Source: Rhodobacteraceae bacterium UBA6197
GTDB lineage: Bacteria; Pseudomonadota; Alphaproteobacteria; Rhodobacterales; Rhodobacteraceae
DNA length: 64,000 bases
Direction: 5' to 3'
Assembly (NCBI GenBank): GCA_002422085.1
Contig: DISZ01000013.1
Coordinates: forward strand, 1 to 64,000
Below, in pieces: positions 52,007 to 60,939 of this stretch. The position numbers and the translations under genes were made by a program. The first letter of the stretch is position 1; each line of letters begins with the position of its first letter. A model generated the notes under the pieces. The model saw only the letters and a program-made list of their open reading frames with translations, did not search any database and was not told the DNA's origin.

Positions 52007-55000
52007 GCCGAATGAGACGGGCGACCTGCCCGAGGTGAAACTGGGCATGGCGGGGCGCCTGACGCGGGCGTTCATCGCCTCGCCGCTGACTCCGCTGATG
52101 ATTCTGGCGGCGCTGGCGGTGGGTCTGGTGGCGCTGATGAGCCTGCCGCGCGAGGAAGAGCCGCAGATCTCGGTGCCGATGGTCGATATCCACATCCAGG
52201 CGCCGGGGCTGCGCGCCGAAGACGCGATGAAGCTGGTGACCCAGCCGATGGAGACCATCGTCAAGGGGATCAACGAGGTCGAGCATGTCTACAGCCTGAC
52301 CCGCGACGATTATGCGATGGTCACGGCACGGTTCCTGGTCGGCACGTCGTCGGATGCGGCGATCTTGCGGGTGCATGAAAAGGTGAAGGCCAATCTTGAC
52401 CGGATTCCGGTGGGAATTGACGAACCTCTGGTGGTGGCGCGTGGGATAGACGATGTGGCGATCGTGTCGCTGACGCTGTCGGCCGATGCAAAGGCGCAGG
52501 TCTCGGCCAATGATCTGACGCGAATCACGCGTGAATTGCAGGCCGAGGTCACCAAGATCGAGAACGTCGGGCTGACCTATATCGTCGGCGAGGCGCCCGA
52601 GGCGCTGCGGATCGCGCCCGACCCTGAAAAGCTTGCGCTTTACGGGATCACGCTGCAACAGCTCAGCTACAAGGTGCAGCAGGCAAACCGGGCGTTTTCG
52701 ACCGGCAAGCTGCGCGATGACGGCGAACAGATCGACCTTGTCGCCGGCAATACGCTGACCGCGCCTGCCGAGGTGGCGGGGCTTTTGCTGACCGCACGCG
52801 ACGGACGGCCGGTCTATGTGGCCGACGTGGCCGATGTCAGCTTTGTGCCCGATACCTCGGATCATCTGGTGGCCAATGTGATGCGCGGCCCTGATGGCGC
52901 CTTGCTGCGCAGCCCGGCGGTGACGCTGGCGATTGCCAAGCGCGCCGGGGCCAATGCGGTGGTGGTGGCCGAAGAGGTGCTGCACCGGGTGCAGGAGCTC
53001 GAGGGCCATCTGATCCCCGAAGGGGTGACGGTGCAGATCACCCGCGACTATGGTGAAACCGCCAACGAAAAGGCCAATGAGCTGTTGTTTCACCTTGGCC
53101 TCGCGACGATCTCGATCATCGCGCTGGTGCTGTTAGCGATTGGCTGGCGCGAAAGCATCGTGGTGGCGATCGTGATTCCGGTGACGATCTTGCTGACGCT
53201 GTTTGCGGCGTGGATCATGGGCTATACGCTGAACCGGGTCAGCCTGTTCGCGCTGATCTTCTCGATCGGGATTCTGGTCGATGACGCGATCGTGGTGATT
53301 GAAAACATCGCCCGCCATTGGGGCATGAAGGGGCCGGGCAACCGGGCGCAAAAGGCGATTGCCGCCGTGGCCGAGGTCGGCAACGCGACCATCGTGGCGA
53401 CACTGACGGTGGTCGCGGCGCTGCTGCCGATGCTGTTCGTGTCGGGCCTGATGGGCCCCTACATGAGCCCGATTCCGGCCAATGCCAGCGCCGCGATGAT
53501 CTTTTCGTTCTTCGTGGCGGTCATCATCACGCCCTGGCTGATGGTCAAGATCGCCGGCAAGGCGCCGCTGCACCATGCCGACGGTCACCATGGCGGTCGG
53601 TTGGGTGCAATCTATGAAACGGTGGCACGGCGGGTCTTGGCCTCGAAAGGCACCGCTTGGGCGTTCCTGATCGCGACCATCGTGCTGTCGTTCGGGTCGC
53701 TGGGGTTGCTTTACACCAAGGACGTGACGGTCAAGCTGTTGCCGTTTGACAACAAATCCGAGCTGTCGGTGGTGATCGACCTGCCCGAGGGGGCCTCGGT
53801 CGAGGCCACGGATGCGGTGGCGCAAAGGGTCGCCGCCGTGGTCACCGAGATGCCCGAGGTGGTGAGCGTTCAGACCCACGCCGGAACGACCGCGCCGTTC
53901 AACTTCAACGGTCTGGTGCGGCACTACTACCTGCGCGCCGATCCCAACCTTGGCGAAGTGCAGATCAACCTGACCGCCAAGACCGAGCGGGACCGGACAA
54001 GCCATGAGATCGCGCTGGATATCCGCGAACGGATCATGGCGCTGGAGGTGCCCGCCGGCACCAGCCTGAAGACGGTTGAACCGCCTCCCGGCCCGCCGGT
54101 GATTGCGACCCTGCTGGCCGAGGTCTATGGCCCCGATGGCAAGACCCGGCGCGCCGCCGCGACCAAGATCCGTCAGGCGTTCGAAAGCGTGCCCTTTGTG
54201 GTCGATGTCGATGACAGTTTCGGCACGCAGGCGCGCCGTTTGCGCGCGAAGATCAATTCCGACGATCTGGAGTTCTTCGAGGTGCAAGAGGGCGATGTCT
54301 TTGACACGCTGGCGATGCTGAACGGCGCCACCACGGTGGGCTATTCGCACCGAGGTGATGGGCGGCAGCCGATTCCGATCCGGGTGGAACGCGAAAAAGG
54401 CGCGCGGGTGATGGATGAGGCCGCGCTGTCGACCCCGATCCCGGCGAACCTGCTGCCCGGTGCGCGCGGCGTGGTGGAACTGGGCGATGTCGTCTCGATC
54501 ATCGAGGAACGCGCAAGCTTTCCGATCTTTCGCCACAACGGGCGCGAGGCCGAGATGGTCACCGCGGAACTCGCCGGCAGTTTCGAGGCGCCGCTTTACG
54601 GCATGATCGCGGTTGACGACGCGTTGGAACAGATCGACTGGGCGCCGGGTGAAAAGCCGGTGGTCAGCCTGCATGGCCAACCTCAGGACGAAACCGGGGT
54701 GACGCTGCTGTGGGACGGCGAGTGGGAGGTGACATGGGTCACCTTCCGCGACATGGGCGCGGCCTTCGGGGTGGCGCTTTTGGCAATCTACATTCTGGTG
54801 GTGGCGCAATTCGGCAGCTTCAAGCTGCCGCTGGTGATCCTGACGCCGATCCCGCTGACGTTCCTTGGCATCATGGCCGGGCACTGGATCTTCAAGGCGC
54901 CGTTCTCGGCCACCTCGATGATCGGTTTCATCGCACTGGCGGGGATCATCGTGCGCAACTCGATTCTGCTGGTCGATTTCATCCGCCACGCGGACCCGAC

Positions 55001-55214
55001 GGGCAAGACCAAGGTCGATATCCTGATCGAGGCCGGGGCGATCCGCTTCAAGCCGATCCTGCTGACGGCGGTGGCGGCGATGATTGGCGCGGTGGTGATT
55101 CTGGCCGACCCGATCTTTCAGGGGCTGGCGATCTCGCTGTTGTTCGGGCTGCTGTCGTCAACCCTGCTGACGGTGCTGGTGATCCCGGCGATCTATCGGG
55201 TGTTCCGCACCTGA
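51996..55214 (+). CDS. RND-family efflux permease, second system
   Basis: A 1072-residue inner-membrane proton-driven transporter of usual length. N-terminal TM1 (about 33-50) leads to PREEEPQISVPMVDIHIQAP. TM4 has the paired aspartates in GILVDDAIVVIENIAR, and the second half has ALAGIIVRNSILLVDFIRH. The sequence around EEEPQISVPMVDI is close to the branch annotated as hydrophobe/amphiphile or uncharacterised efflux. Its start lies in the adaptor gene (11-base overlap). An RTX-repeat protein gene follows 163 bases on. No TolC-type gene is in the window. Confidence 0.93.
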   Translation: MSNEPNETGDLPEVKLGMAGRLTRAFIASPLTPLMILAALAVGLVALMSLPREEEPQISVPMVDIHIQAPGLRAEDAMKLVTQPMETIVKGINEVEHVYSLTRDDYAMVTARFLVGTSSDAAILRVHEKVKANLDRIPVGIDEPLVVARGIDDVAIVSLTLSADAKAQVSANDLTRITRELQAEVTKIENVGLTYIVGEAPEALRIAPDPEKLALYGITLQQLSYKVQQANRAFSTGKLRDDGEQIDLVAGNTLTAPAEVAGLLLTARDGRPVYVADVADVSFVPDTSDHLVANVMRGPDGALLRSPAVTLAIAKRAGANAVVVAEEVLHRVQELEGHLIPEGVTVQITRDYGETANEKANELLFHLGLATISIIALVLLAIGWRESIVVAIVIPVTILLTLFAAWIMGYTLNRVSLFALIFSIGILVDDAIVVIENIARHWGMKGPGNRAQKAIAAVAEVGNATIVATLTVVAALLPMLFVSGLMGPYMSPIPANASAAMIFSFFVAVIITPWLMVKIAGKAPLHHADGHHGGRLGAIYETVARRVLASKGTAWAFLIATIVLSFGSLGLLYTKDVTVKLLPFDNKSELSVVIDLPEGASVEATDAVAQRVAAVVTEMPEVVSVQTHAGTTAPFNFNGLVRHYYLRADPNLGEVQINLTAKTERDRTSHEIALDIRERIMALEVPAGTSLKTVEPPPGPPVIATLLAEVYGPDGKTRRAAATKIRQAFESVPFVVDVDDSFGTQARRLRAKINSDDLEFFEVQEGDVFDTLAMLNGATTVGYSHRGDGRQPIPIRVEREKGARVMDEAALSTPIPANLLPGARGVVELGDVVSIIEERASFPIFRHNGREAEMVTAELAGSFEAPLYGMIAVDDALEQIDWAPGEKPVVSLHGQPQDETGVTLLWDGEWEVTWVTFRDMGAAFGVALLAIYILVVAQFGSFKLPLVILTPIPLTFLGIMAGHWIFKAPFSATSMIGFIALAGIIVRNSILLVDFIRHADPTGKTKVDILIEAGAIRFKPILLTAVAAMIGAVVILADPIFQGLAISLLFGLLSSTLLTVLVIPAIYRVFRT

Positions 55215-55377
55215 AGACAATTACCGCCCGGCGCGCGCATTGATGCGTGGGCCGGGCGATCTTGACTGAAAATTCGTCAAGAATGCGGCAAACGTTTGGA
55301 GAATCAATCCTTAACCCCCTTTAATGAATGGATACTCCCGCTTGGCGGGCACGGGTCACATTTCGCGGAGGGCTACC

Positions 55378-56571
55378 ATGGACATTTCAGATTTTCTGTC
55401 CGAGGCATTCGATCAGGTGCTGAATGGCACCGATGGCAATGACACGATCACCGGGCTGGACGGCGGTGCCGATCTGATTGACGGGGGCGCGGGCGACGAC
55501 GTGATCTATGGCCGACGCGGCAGCGATGCGCTGTTCGGCGGGGCGGGCGACGATCAGCTTTATGCCCTGCGCGGCAATGACACCCTGTCGGGCGGCGACG
55601 GCAATGACAGCCTTTATTCGGGGCGCGATGCATCGGTGCTGGACGGTGGCAGCGGCGACGATCTGTTGCAGGTCGATATGTTTCTGGGCGCGGCGCATGT
55701 GCTGACGGGGGGCGCAGGGGCCGATACCTTTGCGCTGGTCAACAGCGAGGCGGCGGCGCAGTCGGCGGTGGTGATTACCGATTTTGGCCTAGGGGAAGAC
55801 GTATTGGCGCTGCCCTCGGGCGAGTCCCTGTCGGTTTCGTCCGGGGCGAGCGATATCGAGCTGACACTGGGCAGCGGCGATACGGTCACGCTGAGCGGGA
55901 TCAGTGTGCATGACTGGCTGGTCGCGAACGGCACGATCTTTGATGGCGTGACGCAGGGCGGCGCCGGCGTGGACCGAATCTTTGCCGGCGCGGGGGATGA
56001 TGTCATCGCCGGCGGCGCGGGGGATGACGTGATCGGCGGCGGTGCGGGCGAAGACGTGATCCTTGGCGGCGAGGGCAACGATTCGCTGAACGGCAATCAG
56101 GGCAACGATACGCTGGACGGCGGCGCGGGCAACGACACGCTGCATGGCAACGCGGGTCACAACCTTCTGCTGGGGGGCGAGGGCGACGATTATATCACCT
56201 CGGGCAATCAGAGCAGCGTGCTCGATGGCGGCTCGGGCGATGACCATCTGCTGATGCGGATGCTGTCGGGGGGCGATCATCAGGTGACGGGCGGCGCCGG
56301 CGCGGACCATTTCGAGTTTGCCTATTTCGACGCGCGCAAGCACGGCCAAGTGGTGATCACGGATTTCGAGCTGGGGGTGGACAGTGTGACCATCGACGGG
56401 ATGACGGCGCTGGACTATTACCTTGGCACCGAGGCGGTTCTGGAAGACACCGACGCGGGGGCGCTCTTGTATCTGGTCAGCAATGACACGGTGCTGTTCG
56501 AGGGAGTCAGCACGGCCGATCTGGCGGCCTCGTGGGCGAGGCTTGCGCCGGTCGATCTGCCGCTGGCCTGA
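55378..56571 (+). CDS. RTX-type calcium-binding repeat protein with internal duplication
   Basis: A 397-residue protein without a classical signal peptide, as expected for type I secretion. Nonapeptide GGxGxDxUx blocks occupy about 17-98 (DGGAGDDVIYG, FGGAGDDQLYA) and 197-290 (FAGAGDDVIAG, LDGGAGNDTLHG). Each block is followed by the same module: SVLDGGSGDD, GGAGAD and VVITDF-x-LG (85-140 and 280-335). The protein is thus two related halves (1-190 and 191-397). The repeats bind Ca2+ and fold outside the cell. No lipase, protease or adhesin domain is visible. ATG 55378 has GGAGGG upstream. No HlyB/HlyD genes are nearby. Confidence 0.9.
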   Translation: MDISDFLSEAFDQVLNGTDGNDTITGLDGGADLIDGGAGDDVIYGRRGSDALFGGAGDDQLYALRGNDTLSGGDGNDSLYSGRDASVLDGGSGDDLLQVDMFLGAAHVLTGGAGADTFALVNSEAAAQSAVVITDFGLGEDVLALPSGESLSVSSGASDIELTLGSGDTVTLSGISVHDWLVANGTIFDGVTQGGAGVDRIFAGAGDDVIAGGAGDDVIGGGAGEDVILGGEGNDSLNGNQGNDTLDGGAGNDTLHGNAGHNLLLGGEGDDYITSGNQSSVLDGGSGDDHLLMRMLSGGDHQVTGGAGADHFEFAYFDARKHGQVVITDFELGVDSVTIDGMTALDYYLGTEAVLEDTDAGALLYLVSNDTVLFEGVSTADLAASWARLAPVDLPLA

Positions 56572-56572
56572 G

Positions 56573-56772
56573 ACGGGCGGGTTGGCAAGGCGGCAGGTCT
56601 GAAAAGGCGCGGTCTGCAACGGGCGGTTGGCAAGGCGGCAGGTCTGGAAAGGCGCGGGTCTGCAACGGGCGGGTTGGCAAGGCGGCAGGTCTGAAAAGGC
56701 GCGGGTCGGCAACGGGCGGGTTGGTAAGGCGGCAGGTCTGGAAAGGCGCGGGTCGGCAACGGGCGGGTCGGA
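56573..56772. repeat. Minisatellite: about 4.3 tandem copies of a 46-47 bp unit
   Basis: Copies start at 56573, 56619, 56665, 56712 and 56759 (partial). The unit begins ACGGGCGGGTTGGCAAGG and contains GGCAGGTCTGAAAAGG. The last two full units are 47 bp, the first two 46. The period is not a multiple of three and it starts at the RTX stop, so it is non-coding. Confidence 0.92.
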
Positions 56773-56867
56773 AACGCGCGGCCAATCGGTTCTGGCAATC
56801 GGTTTTGCCAGCCTGTTCTGCGTGGCCGTTGTTTCAGGGCTTGCCCGAAGGCGCTCAGGGTCAGCCG

Positions 56868-57914
56868 TTACTGCGGCTGAAAGCCGCCGATCAGGTGGCG
56901 CAGCCCCAGCCATCCGCCCGCCGCGATCGCCGCCAGCGTGACGGGCGCCGAAAACGCCAGCACCGACATTGCCGACACGCCTTGCCCGACAGAACAGCCC
57001 AGTGCGATGGTGCCGCCGATGCCCATCATTGCCGCCCCCGAGACCTGACGGCCCAACTCGCGCGGGTCTTCGCAGGCCTCCCAGCGGAACATGCCGCGCA
57101 GCAGTGACCCCGACAGCGCGCCCGCCAGAACCCCCGCCACCAGCCCGACGGAAAAGGTGATGCCGCCTGCGGTCGAGGTCATGAAATAGAGGATCGTGCG
57201 CCCCAGCGGCGCGGTGAACGACGGTGCCTCGACGCCGACCGCGCCAAGGCTTTCGCGATAAAGAAGCGAGGTGCCGACAAGGCACCACACCACGGCAAGG
57301 CCCGCCGCCACGCCCCAGGCGATACGGCGCGCGTCGCGGCGCAGCGGCGCATAGGCCAATGCCCAGCCCAGCACCAGCGCTGCGATCGGCAGCGCAAAGG
57401 TGATCGGCGCAAGCCCGGTCTGCGCCGCCAGCCAATGCGCGATGCCCTGCGGGCTGGCGGTCTCATCTTGTGCAAACAGTGCGGTGCGTAGTGGCCCGAG
57501 CGGGCCCGACAGCGTGGCAAAGGCAAAGATCCCCATCACCACCACCACCACCAGGCTGCGCAGATCGCCGCCGCCAAAGCGCACCAGCGCCCCAAAGCCG
57601 CAATTCCCGGCCATCGCCATGCCATAGCCAAACAACAGCCCGCCCACGACCGAGGCCAGCGGGTTCCATTTCAAGGTCATGTAGAAGGTCGCCGTCAGAT
57701 CGGCAAAGCCCATCGCCTCGGCCAGAAAGGCACCGGCAATCGCCACCGCCAGCACCACGCCCCAAAGCCGCAACCGGCGCTGATCGGCACCGTAAAGCGC
57801 CGTTTCCAGCGCGCCGAGCGTGCAGAAATCGCCCAGCCGCGCGGCCAGGCCCAGCACCAGACCACCACCCAATCCGATCAATGCCGACAGTGCCCCCATC
57901 GGGATGCTTTCCAT
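56868..57914 (-). CDS. soxT: YeeE/YedE-family sulfur transporter (SoxT-like)
   Basis: This family moves thiosulfate or related sulfur species across the inner membrane. The 348-residue protein has about nine TM helices and the family's conserved cysteine-bearing loops: LGDFCTLGALETALYG, YGMAMAGNCGFGALVRFGGG, and ALGCSVGQGVSAMSVLAFSA. GGGGAGGG precedes the ATG at 57914. It follows soxR by 42 bases on the same strand, so soxS-soxR-soxT likely form one transcript divergent from soxV. The name SoxT is based on position and family; the exact transported species is not known from sequence. Confidence 0.9.
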   Translation of the reverse strand: MESIPMGALSALIGLGGGLVLGLAARLGDFCTLGALETALYGADQRRLRLWGVVLAVAIAGAFLAEAMGFADLTATFYMTLKWNPLASVVGGLLFGYGMAMAGNCGFGALVRFGGGDLRSLVVVVVMGIFAFATLSGPLGPLRTALFAQDETASPQGIAHWLAAQTGLAPITFALPIAALVLGWALAYAPLRRDARRIAWGVAAGLAVVWCLVGTSLLYRESLGAVGVEAPSFTAPLGRTILYFMTSTAGGITFSVGLVAGVLAGALSGSLLRGMFRWEACEDPRELGRQVSGAAMMGIGGTIALGCSVGQGVSAMSVLAFSAPVTLAAIAAGGWLGLRHLIGGFQPQ

Positions 57915-57956
57915 CCGACCCTCCCCACCGGACCCATGGCCCGACACCACCGCGTT

Positions 57957-58319
57957 CTATTCCGGGTGGCAATACATATCGTAGATCAGTTCGACCACAC
58001 GCGACGCGCGCGGGTCTGACAGAGAATAGTAGATCGCCTTGCCGTCGCGACGGCACGACACCAGCCCCTCAAGCCGTAGCCGCGCCAGTTGCTGACTGAC
58101 GGCCGCCTGCCGCGATGCCAGCAGGTTTTCCAGTTCGGTCACCGATTTTTCGCCCGACGAAAGGTGACACATGATCATCAGCCGACCCTCATGCGCCAAT
58201 GCCTTGAGCAGGTTCGCCGCATCTTGCGCGCGCCCCATCAACTCATCGGCGTCCATCACCGCGCACCGATCGCGATTGACGGAGTCCGGCTGCTTGTCAC
58301 GCCCAGACGGTGCCATCAT
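57957..58319 (-). CDS. soxR: ArsR-family transcriptional regulator SoxR
   Basis: SoxR represses sox genes and is relieved by sulfur compounds, as characterised in related alphaproteobacteria. The 120-residue protein has a winged helix-turn-helix: LLKALAHEGRLMIMCHLSSG, recognition helix SRQAAVSQQLARLRLEGLVS, wing CRRDGKAIYYSL. Cysteines at CHLSSG and CRRDG, plus a C-terminal MYCHPE, could sense thiol state. GTG or ATG starts near 58319, 58316 or 58256 are possible; I keep 58319. It lies between soxS and soxT. Confidence 0.93.
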   Translation of the reverse strand: MMAPSGRDKQPDSVNRDRCAVMDADELMGRAQDAANLLKALAHEGRLMIMCHLSSGEKSVTELENLLASRQAAVSQQLARLRLEGLVSCRRDGKAIYYSLSDPRASRVVELIYDMYCHPE

Positions 58320-58434
58320 TGCACCTTGGTCCTTCCCTCAGGCATGCCCGGAGCCTTGCGCTCCGCGCGGTGTTTTCTGCGACTAGCACGACAAAAAAGA
58401 ATAATCGAGTGTTTGGTGCGATTTGATCGGCGCA

Positions 58435-58812
58435 TCATTGCAGAGCCGGCAAGTCGGCACCGGCGTCGCGCAGCGCCATCCCCAACAGCCCCCAGAAAAA
58501 ATCCTCGCCCGGATAGCCTTCGATCCGGGCCACTTCCAGATTGTCCTTCAAAAGCAGGAAGGTGGGCGTGAACACCGGCCGCGCGCCCACGGTGATGCCT
58601 TCGGGCCAGATGTCGCGCAGCTGGACATATTCCAGCGGCGCCAGGGCGGCCTCTGGGGTCTTGGGGTAAATCGGGCCGATTTCGGCCTTCCAGCGGGTGC
58701 AATAGATACAACCGGGCTGTTCGACCATGAGCAGTCGAAAGGCTTCGGCCATGGCCGCTGGCGCCCCCCCAAGGGCGGCCGCCAAAAAACTCGCAAGAAA
58801 TGCAATGCGCAT
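58435..58812 (-). CDS. soxS: Periplasmic thioredoxin-like protein SoxS
   Basis: SoxS is a periplasmic thiol-disulfide protein that reactivates SoxYZ by reducing unwanted disulfides. The 125-residue protein has a signal peptide (about 1-22, ending AMAEA), the redox CxxC at C35-I-Y-C38 in EQPGCIYCTRW, and the cis-proline region RPVFTPTFLLLKDN. The ATG at 58812 diverges from soxV across 96 bases. It is the first gene of the soxS-soxR-soxT direction. The CIYC active site is shared with SoxW in this cluster. Confidence 0.94.
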   Translation of the reverse strand: MRIAFLASFLAAALGGAPAAMAEAFRLLMVEQPGCIYCTRWKAEIGPIYPKTPEAALAPLEYVQLRDIWPEGITVGARPVFTPTFLLLKDNLEVARIEGYPGEDFFWGLLGMALRDAGADLPALQ

Positions 58813-58831
58813 GATTGACGCACCCCCGGTT

Positions 58832-58853
58832 ACATATAAAGATTGTAATATGT
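58832..58853. promoter_or_regulatory. Candidate SoxR operator in the soxS-soxV gap
   Basis: ACATAT-N10-ATATGT is a perfect inverted repeat in an unusually AT-rich stretch between the divergent soxS and soxV starts. In a related organism (Pseudaminobacter) SoxR binds the corresponding gap. The site's exact match to a SoxR box is inferred. Confidence 0.5.
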
Positions 58854-58908
58854 TTGTGGGACCGGATCAAGAAACGATCCGGGCAAGCGCCGCTTGAGGG
58901 AGAATTTC

Positions 58909-59649
58909 ATGTTGCTGGATCCGACATTCGGCGGGGCTTTGTTGGCCGGGATCTTGTCGTTCCTGACGCCCTGCATTCTGCCGATGGTGCCGTTTTACCT
59001 GAGCTATATGGCCGGCATCTCGATGTCCGAGTTGCGCGGGGACGCGGGCATTGCGCCGGGCGCGCAGCGCAGGCTGGTGTTTTCGGCGGTTGCCTTCGCG
59101 CTGGGGGTCACGACGATCTTCATGCTGCTGGGCATGGGGGCAACGGCGCTGGGGCAGGCGTTTCGGCAGTGGATGGACCCGCTCAGCTATGTCGCCGCCG
59201 CGATCCTGTTCCTCTTCGGGCTGCATTTTCTGGGGATCGTGCGGATCGGGTTTCTCTACCGCGAGGCCCGGCTTGAGGCCAAGTCGGACCCGTCCACGGT
59301 GTTGGGCGCCTATGTGATGGGGCTGGCTTTCGGCTTTGGCTGGACGCCCTGCGTCGGACCGGCGCTGGCGGCGATTCTGATGGTGGCCTCGGGGATGGGC
59401 GATATCTGGCGCGGCGCGGCGCTTTTGTTCGTTTACGGCGTGGGCATGACCGCGCCCTTCGTGATTGCGGCGTTTTTCGCCAAGCCATTCCTGGCCTGGA
59501 TGAACCGCAACCGCAAATATCTTGGCCATGTGGAAAAGGTGATGGGGGTGATGCTGATCGTCTTTGCGATTCTGATCGCCACCGATTCGATCAGCTACAT
59601 TGCCGCTTTCATGATCCGTTATCTGCCCGGCGGGGGCACGCTGGGCTGA
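58909..59649 (+). CDS. soxV: CcdA-family thiol-reducing membrane protein SoxV
   Basis: SoxV carries reducing power from the cytoplasm across the membrane to SoxW and SoxS. The 246-residue protein has six TM helices and the CcdA pair of cysteines: C22 in LSFLTPCILPMVPF and C148 in FGFGWTPCVGPAL. The ATG at 58909 follows GAGGGAG by seven bases; a frame from 58894 is open but lacks a site. It starts the large sox operon. soxW follows after 14 bases, so the two are co-translated. Confidence 0.95.
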   Translation: MLLDPTFGGALLAGILSFLTPCILPMVPFYLSYMAGISMSELRGDAGIAPGAQRRLVFSAVAFALGVTTIFMLLGMGATALGQAFRQWMDPLSYVAAAILFLFGLHFLGIVRIGFLYREARLEAKSDPSTVLGAYVMGLAFGFGWTPCVGPALAAILMVASGMGDIWRGAALLFVYGVGMTAPFVIAAFFAKPFLAWMNRNRKYLGHVEKVMGVMLIVFAILIATDSISYIAAFMIRYLPGGGTLG

Positions 59650-59663
59650 CCTGGGAGGGAATT

Positions 59664-60224
59664 ATGCGTGGATTTCTGACGACCGTGACGACGATTCTGG
59701 CACTGGCATTGCCCGTGGGGGCGGCCGATCTGGGCGACGACGGGCTGCACAAGACGCCCTGGATGCGCGAAACCTTCAAGGACATGCGCGAAGATCTGGC
59801 CGACGCCAATGCCGAAGGCAAGCGCCTGATGGTGATCTTCGAGCAGCGCGGCTGCATCTATTGCACGAAGATGCATGAAGAGGTGTTTCCAGATCCGGGT
59901 ATCACCAAGCTGATCGAAGACACCTATTTCGTGGTGCAGATGAACCTGTTTGGCGATGTCGAAGTGACCGATTTCGACGGCACCGTGCTGCCCGAAAAGG
60001 ACATGGCCGTGCGCTGGGGGGTGATGTTCACCCCGACGATGATCTTTCTGCCCGAAGAGGTGGCCGAGGGTCAGAGCGCCGCGCAGGCCGCGGTGGTGAC
60101 GATGCCCGGCGCCTTTGGCAAGGGCACCACCTCGGCGCTGCTGACCTGGGTCAAGGATCACGGCTATGAAAGCGGCGAACATTTCCAGAAATACCTGGCC
60201 GCGCAGATGGCCAAAGAGGGATGA
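59664..60224 (+). CDS. soxW: Periplasmic thioredoxin SoxW
   Basis: SoxW receives electrons from SoxV and keeps periplasmic thiols reduced. The 186-residue protein has a signal peptide (about 1-20, ending VGAAD) and the active site C64-I-Y-C67 in EQRGCIYCTKMHEEVFP. The thioredoxin-like cis-proline region is VMFTPTMIFLPEEV. GGGAGGG precedes the ATG. The gap to soxX is 213 bases with AT-rich and palindromic features, so a second promoter probably drives soxXYZA. Confidence 0.95.
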   Translation: MRGFLTTVTTILALALPVGAADLGDDGLHKTPWMRETFKDMREDLADANAEGKRLMVIFEQRGCIYCTKMHEEVFPDPGITKLIEDTYFVVQMNLFGDVEVTDFDGTVLPEKDMAVRWGVMFTPTMIFLPEEVAEGQSAAQAAVVTMPGAFGKGTTSALLTWVKDHGYESGEHFQKYLAAQMAKEG

Positions 60225-60326
60225 ACTGACCCGGACGCCTTGCGCCGAGGCCGCCGTATTTTGGCGGTGCTACAGTTTATCGTGATTTTCCAATGCTTTG
60301 TGGAATGACTTTTGGTCGCCGGTCGA

Positions 60327-60405
60327 TATGTCCCGGCAGACATAAAGAGAAACATGCAGATGTATGAATTTATTAGTTGCGCCAATCTGTCGCACTCGTT
60401 TAGAC
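60327..60405 (+). promoter_or_regulatory. Candidate SoxR sites and promoter before soxX
   Basis: TATGT-N8-ACATA (60327-60344) and ACAT-N4-ATGT (60352-60363) are inverted repeats sharing ACAT with the soxS-soxV site. TTGCGC (60377-60382) and TTAGAC (60400-60405), 17 bases apart, would make a weak promoter. Binding of SoxR upstream of soxX is known in a related organism; these exact sites are inferred. Confidence 0.4.
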
Positions 60406-60437
60406 TTGGAATAGGGAGAAGAAATGGGAGGTCTTCG

Positions 60438-60911
60438 ATGAAACGCCACGTCGTGATGGCGGCTTTTGCCGCCGCACTCGCAGCTGGGTCCGCAGGGGCC
60501 GAAGTCGCACCCGCAGATGTGAAATGGGATGAGGGCGCGATCGCGCAGTCGTTGTCGGGTGTGGCGGGCGACCCGGACTCGGGCGCCAAGATCATGACCA
60601 CCAACGCGCTGGGCAACTGTGTCGCCTGCCACCAGATCAGCGCCATGCCCACGGTGCAGTTTCAGGGCGATATCGCGCCCGCACTGGACGGCGCCGCCGA
60701 CCGCTATTCCGAAGCGCAACTGCGCGGCATCGTGGTCGACGCCAAGCATACGTTTGAGGCGTCGTTCATGCCGGGCATGTACAAGACCGGGCCGTTCATC
60801 CGGCCGGGCGATGCCTATACCGGCAAGGCCGCGCCTGCCGATCTGCCGCCGATCCTTGATGCCCAACAGATCGAGGATGTGGTCGCCTATTTGCTGACGC
60901 TCAAAGAGTGA
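60438..60911 (+). CDS. soxX: SoxX, monohaem cytochrome c subunit of SoxAX
   Basis: SoxX pairs with SoxA to attach thiosulfate to SoxY. The 157-residue protein has a signal peptide (about 1-21, cut near AGAEV) and one haem site, C61-V-A-C-H65. The distal methionine is probably within ASFMPGMYKTGPFI, and the C-terminus is the typical IEDVVAYLLTLKE. The ATG at 60438 has GGGAGG upstream; frames open to 60312 lack a leader. It is 28 bases before soxY. Haem ligation needs the Ccm system, of which ccmI is in this window. Confidence 0.96.
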   Translation: MKRHVVMAAFAAALAAGSAGAEVAPADVKWDEGAIAQSLSGVAGDPDSGAKIMTTNALGNCVACHQISAMPTVQFQGDIAPALDGAADRYSEAQLRGIVVDAKHTFEASFMPGMYKTGPFIRPGDAYTGKAAPADLPPILDAQQIEDVVAYLLTLKE

Positions 60912-60939
60912 TCGGCCAGACAATCGAGAGGAGAAACAG

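Noticed and set aside
56573..56772. CRISPR-like array next to the RTX gene
   Set aside because: Units are contiguous tandem repeats with no unique spacers.
55789..57435. Minus-strand frame with repeated TCRLANPP-type peptides across the minisatellite
   Set aside because: The repeat period (46-47 bp) is not a multiple of three and the frame is antisense to the RTX and out of frame with soxT.
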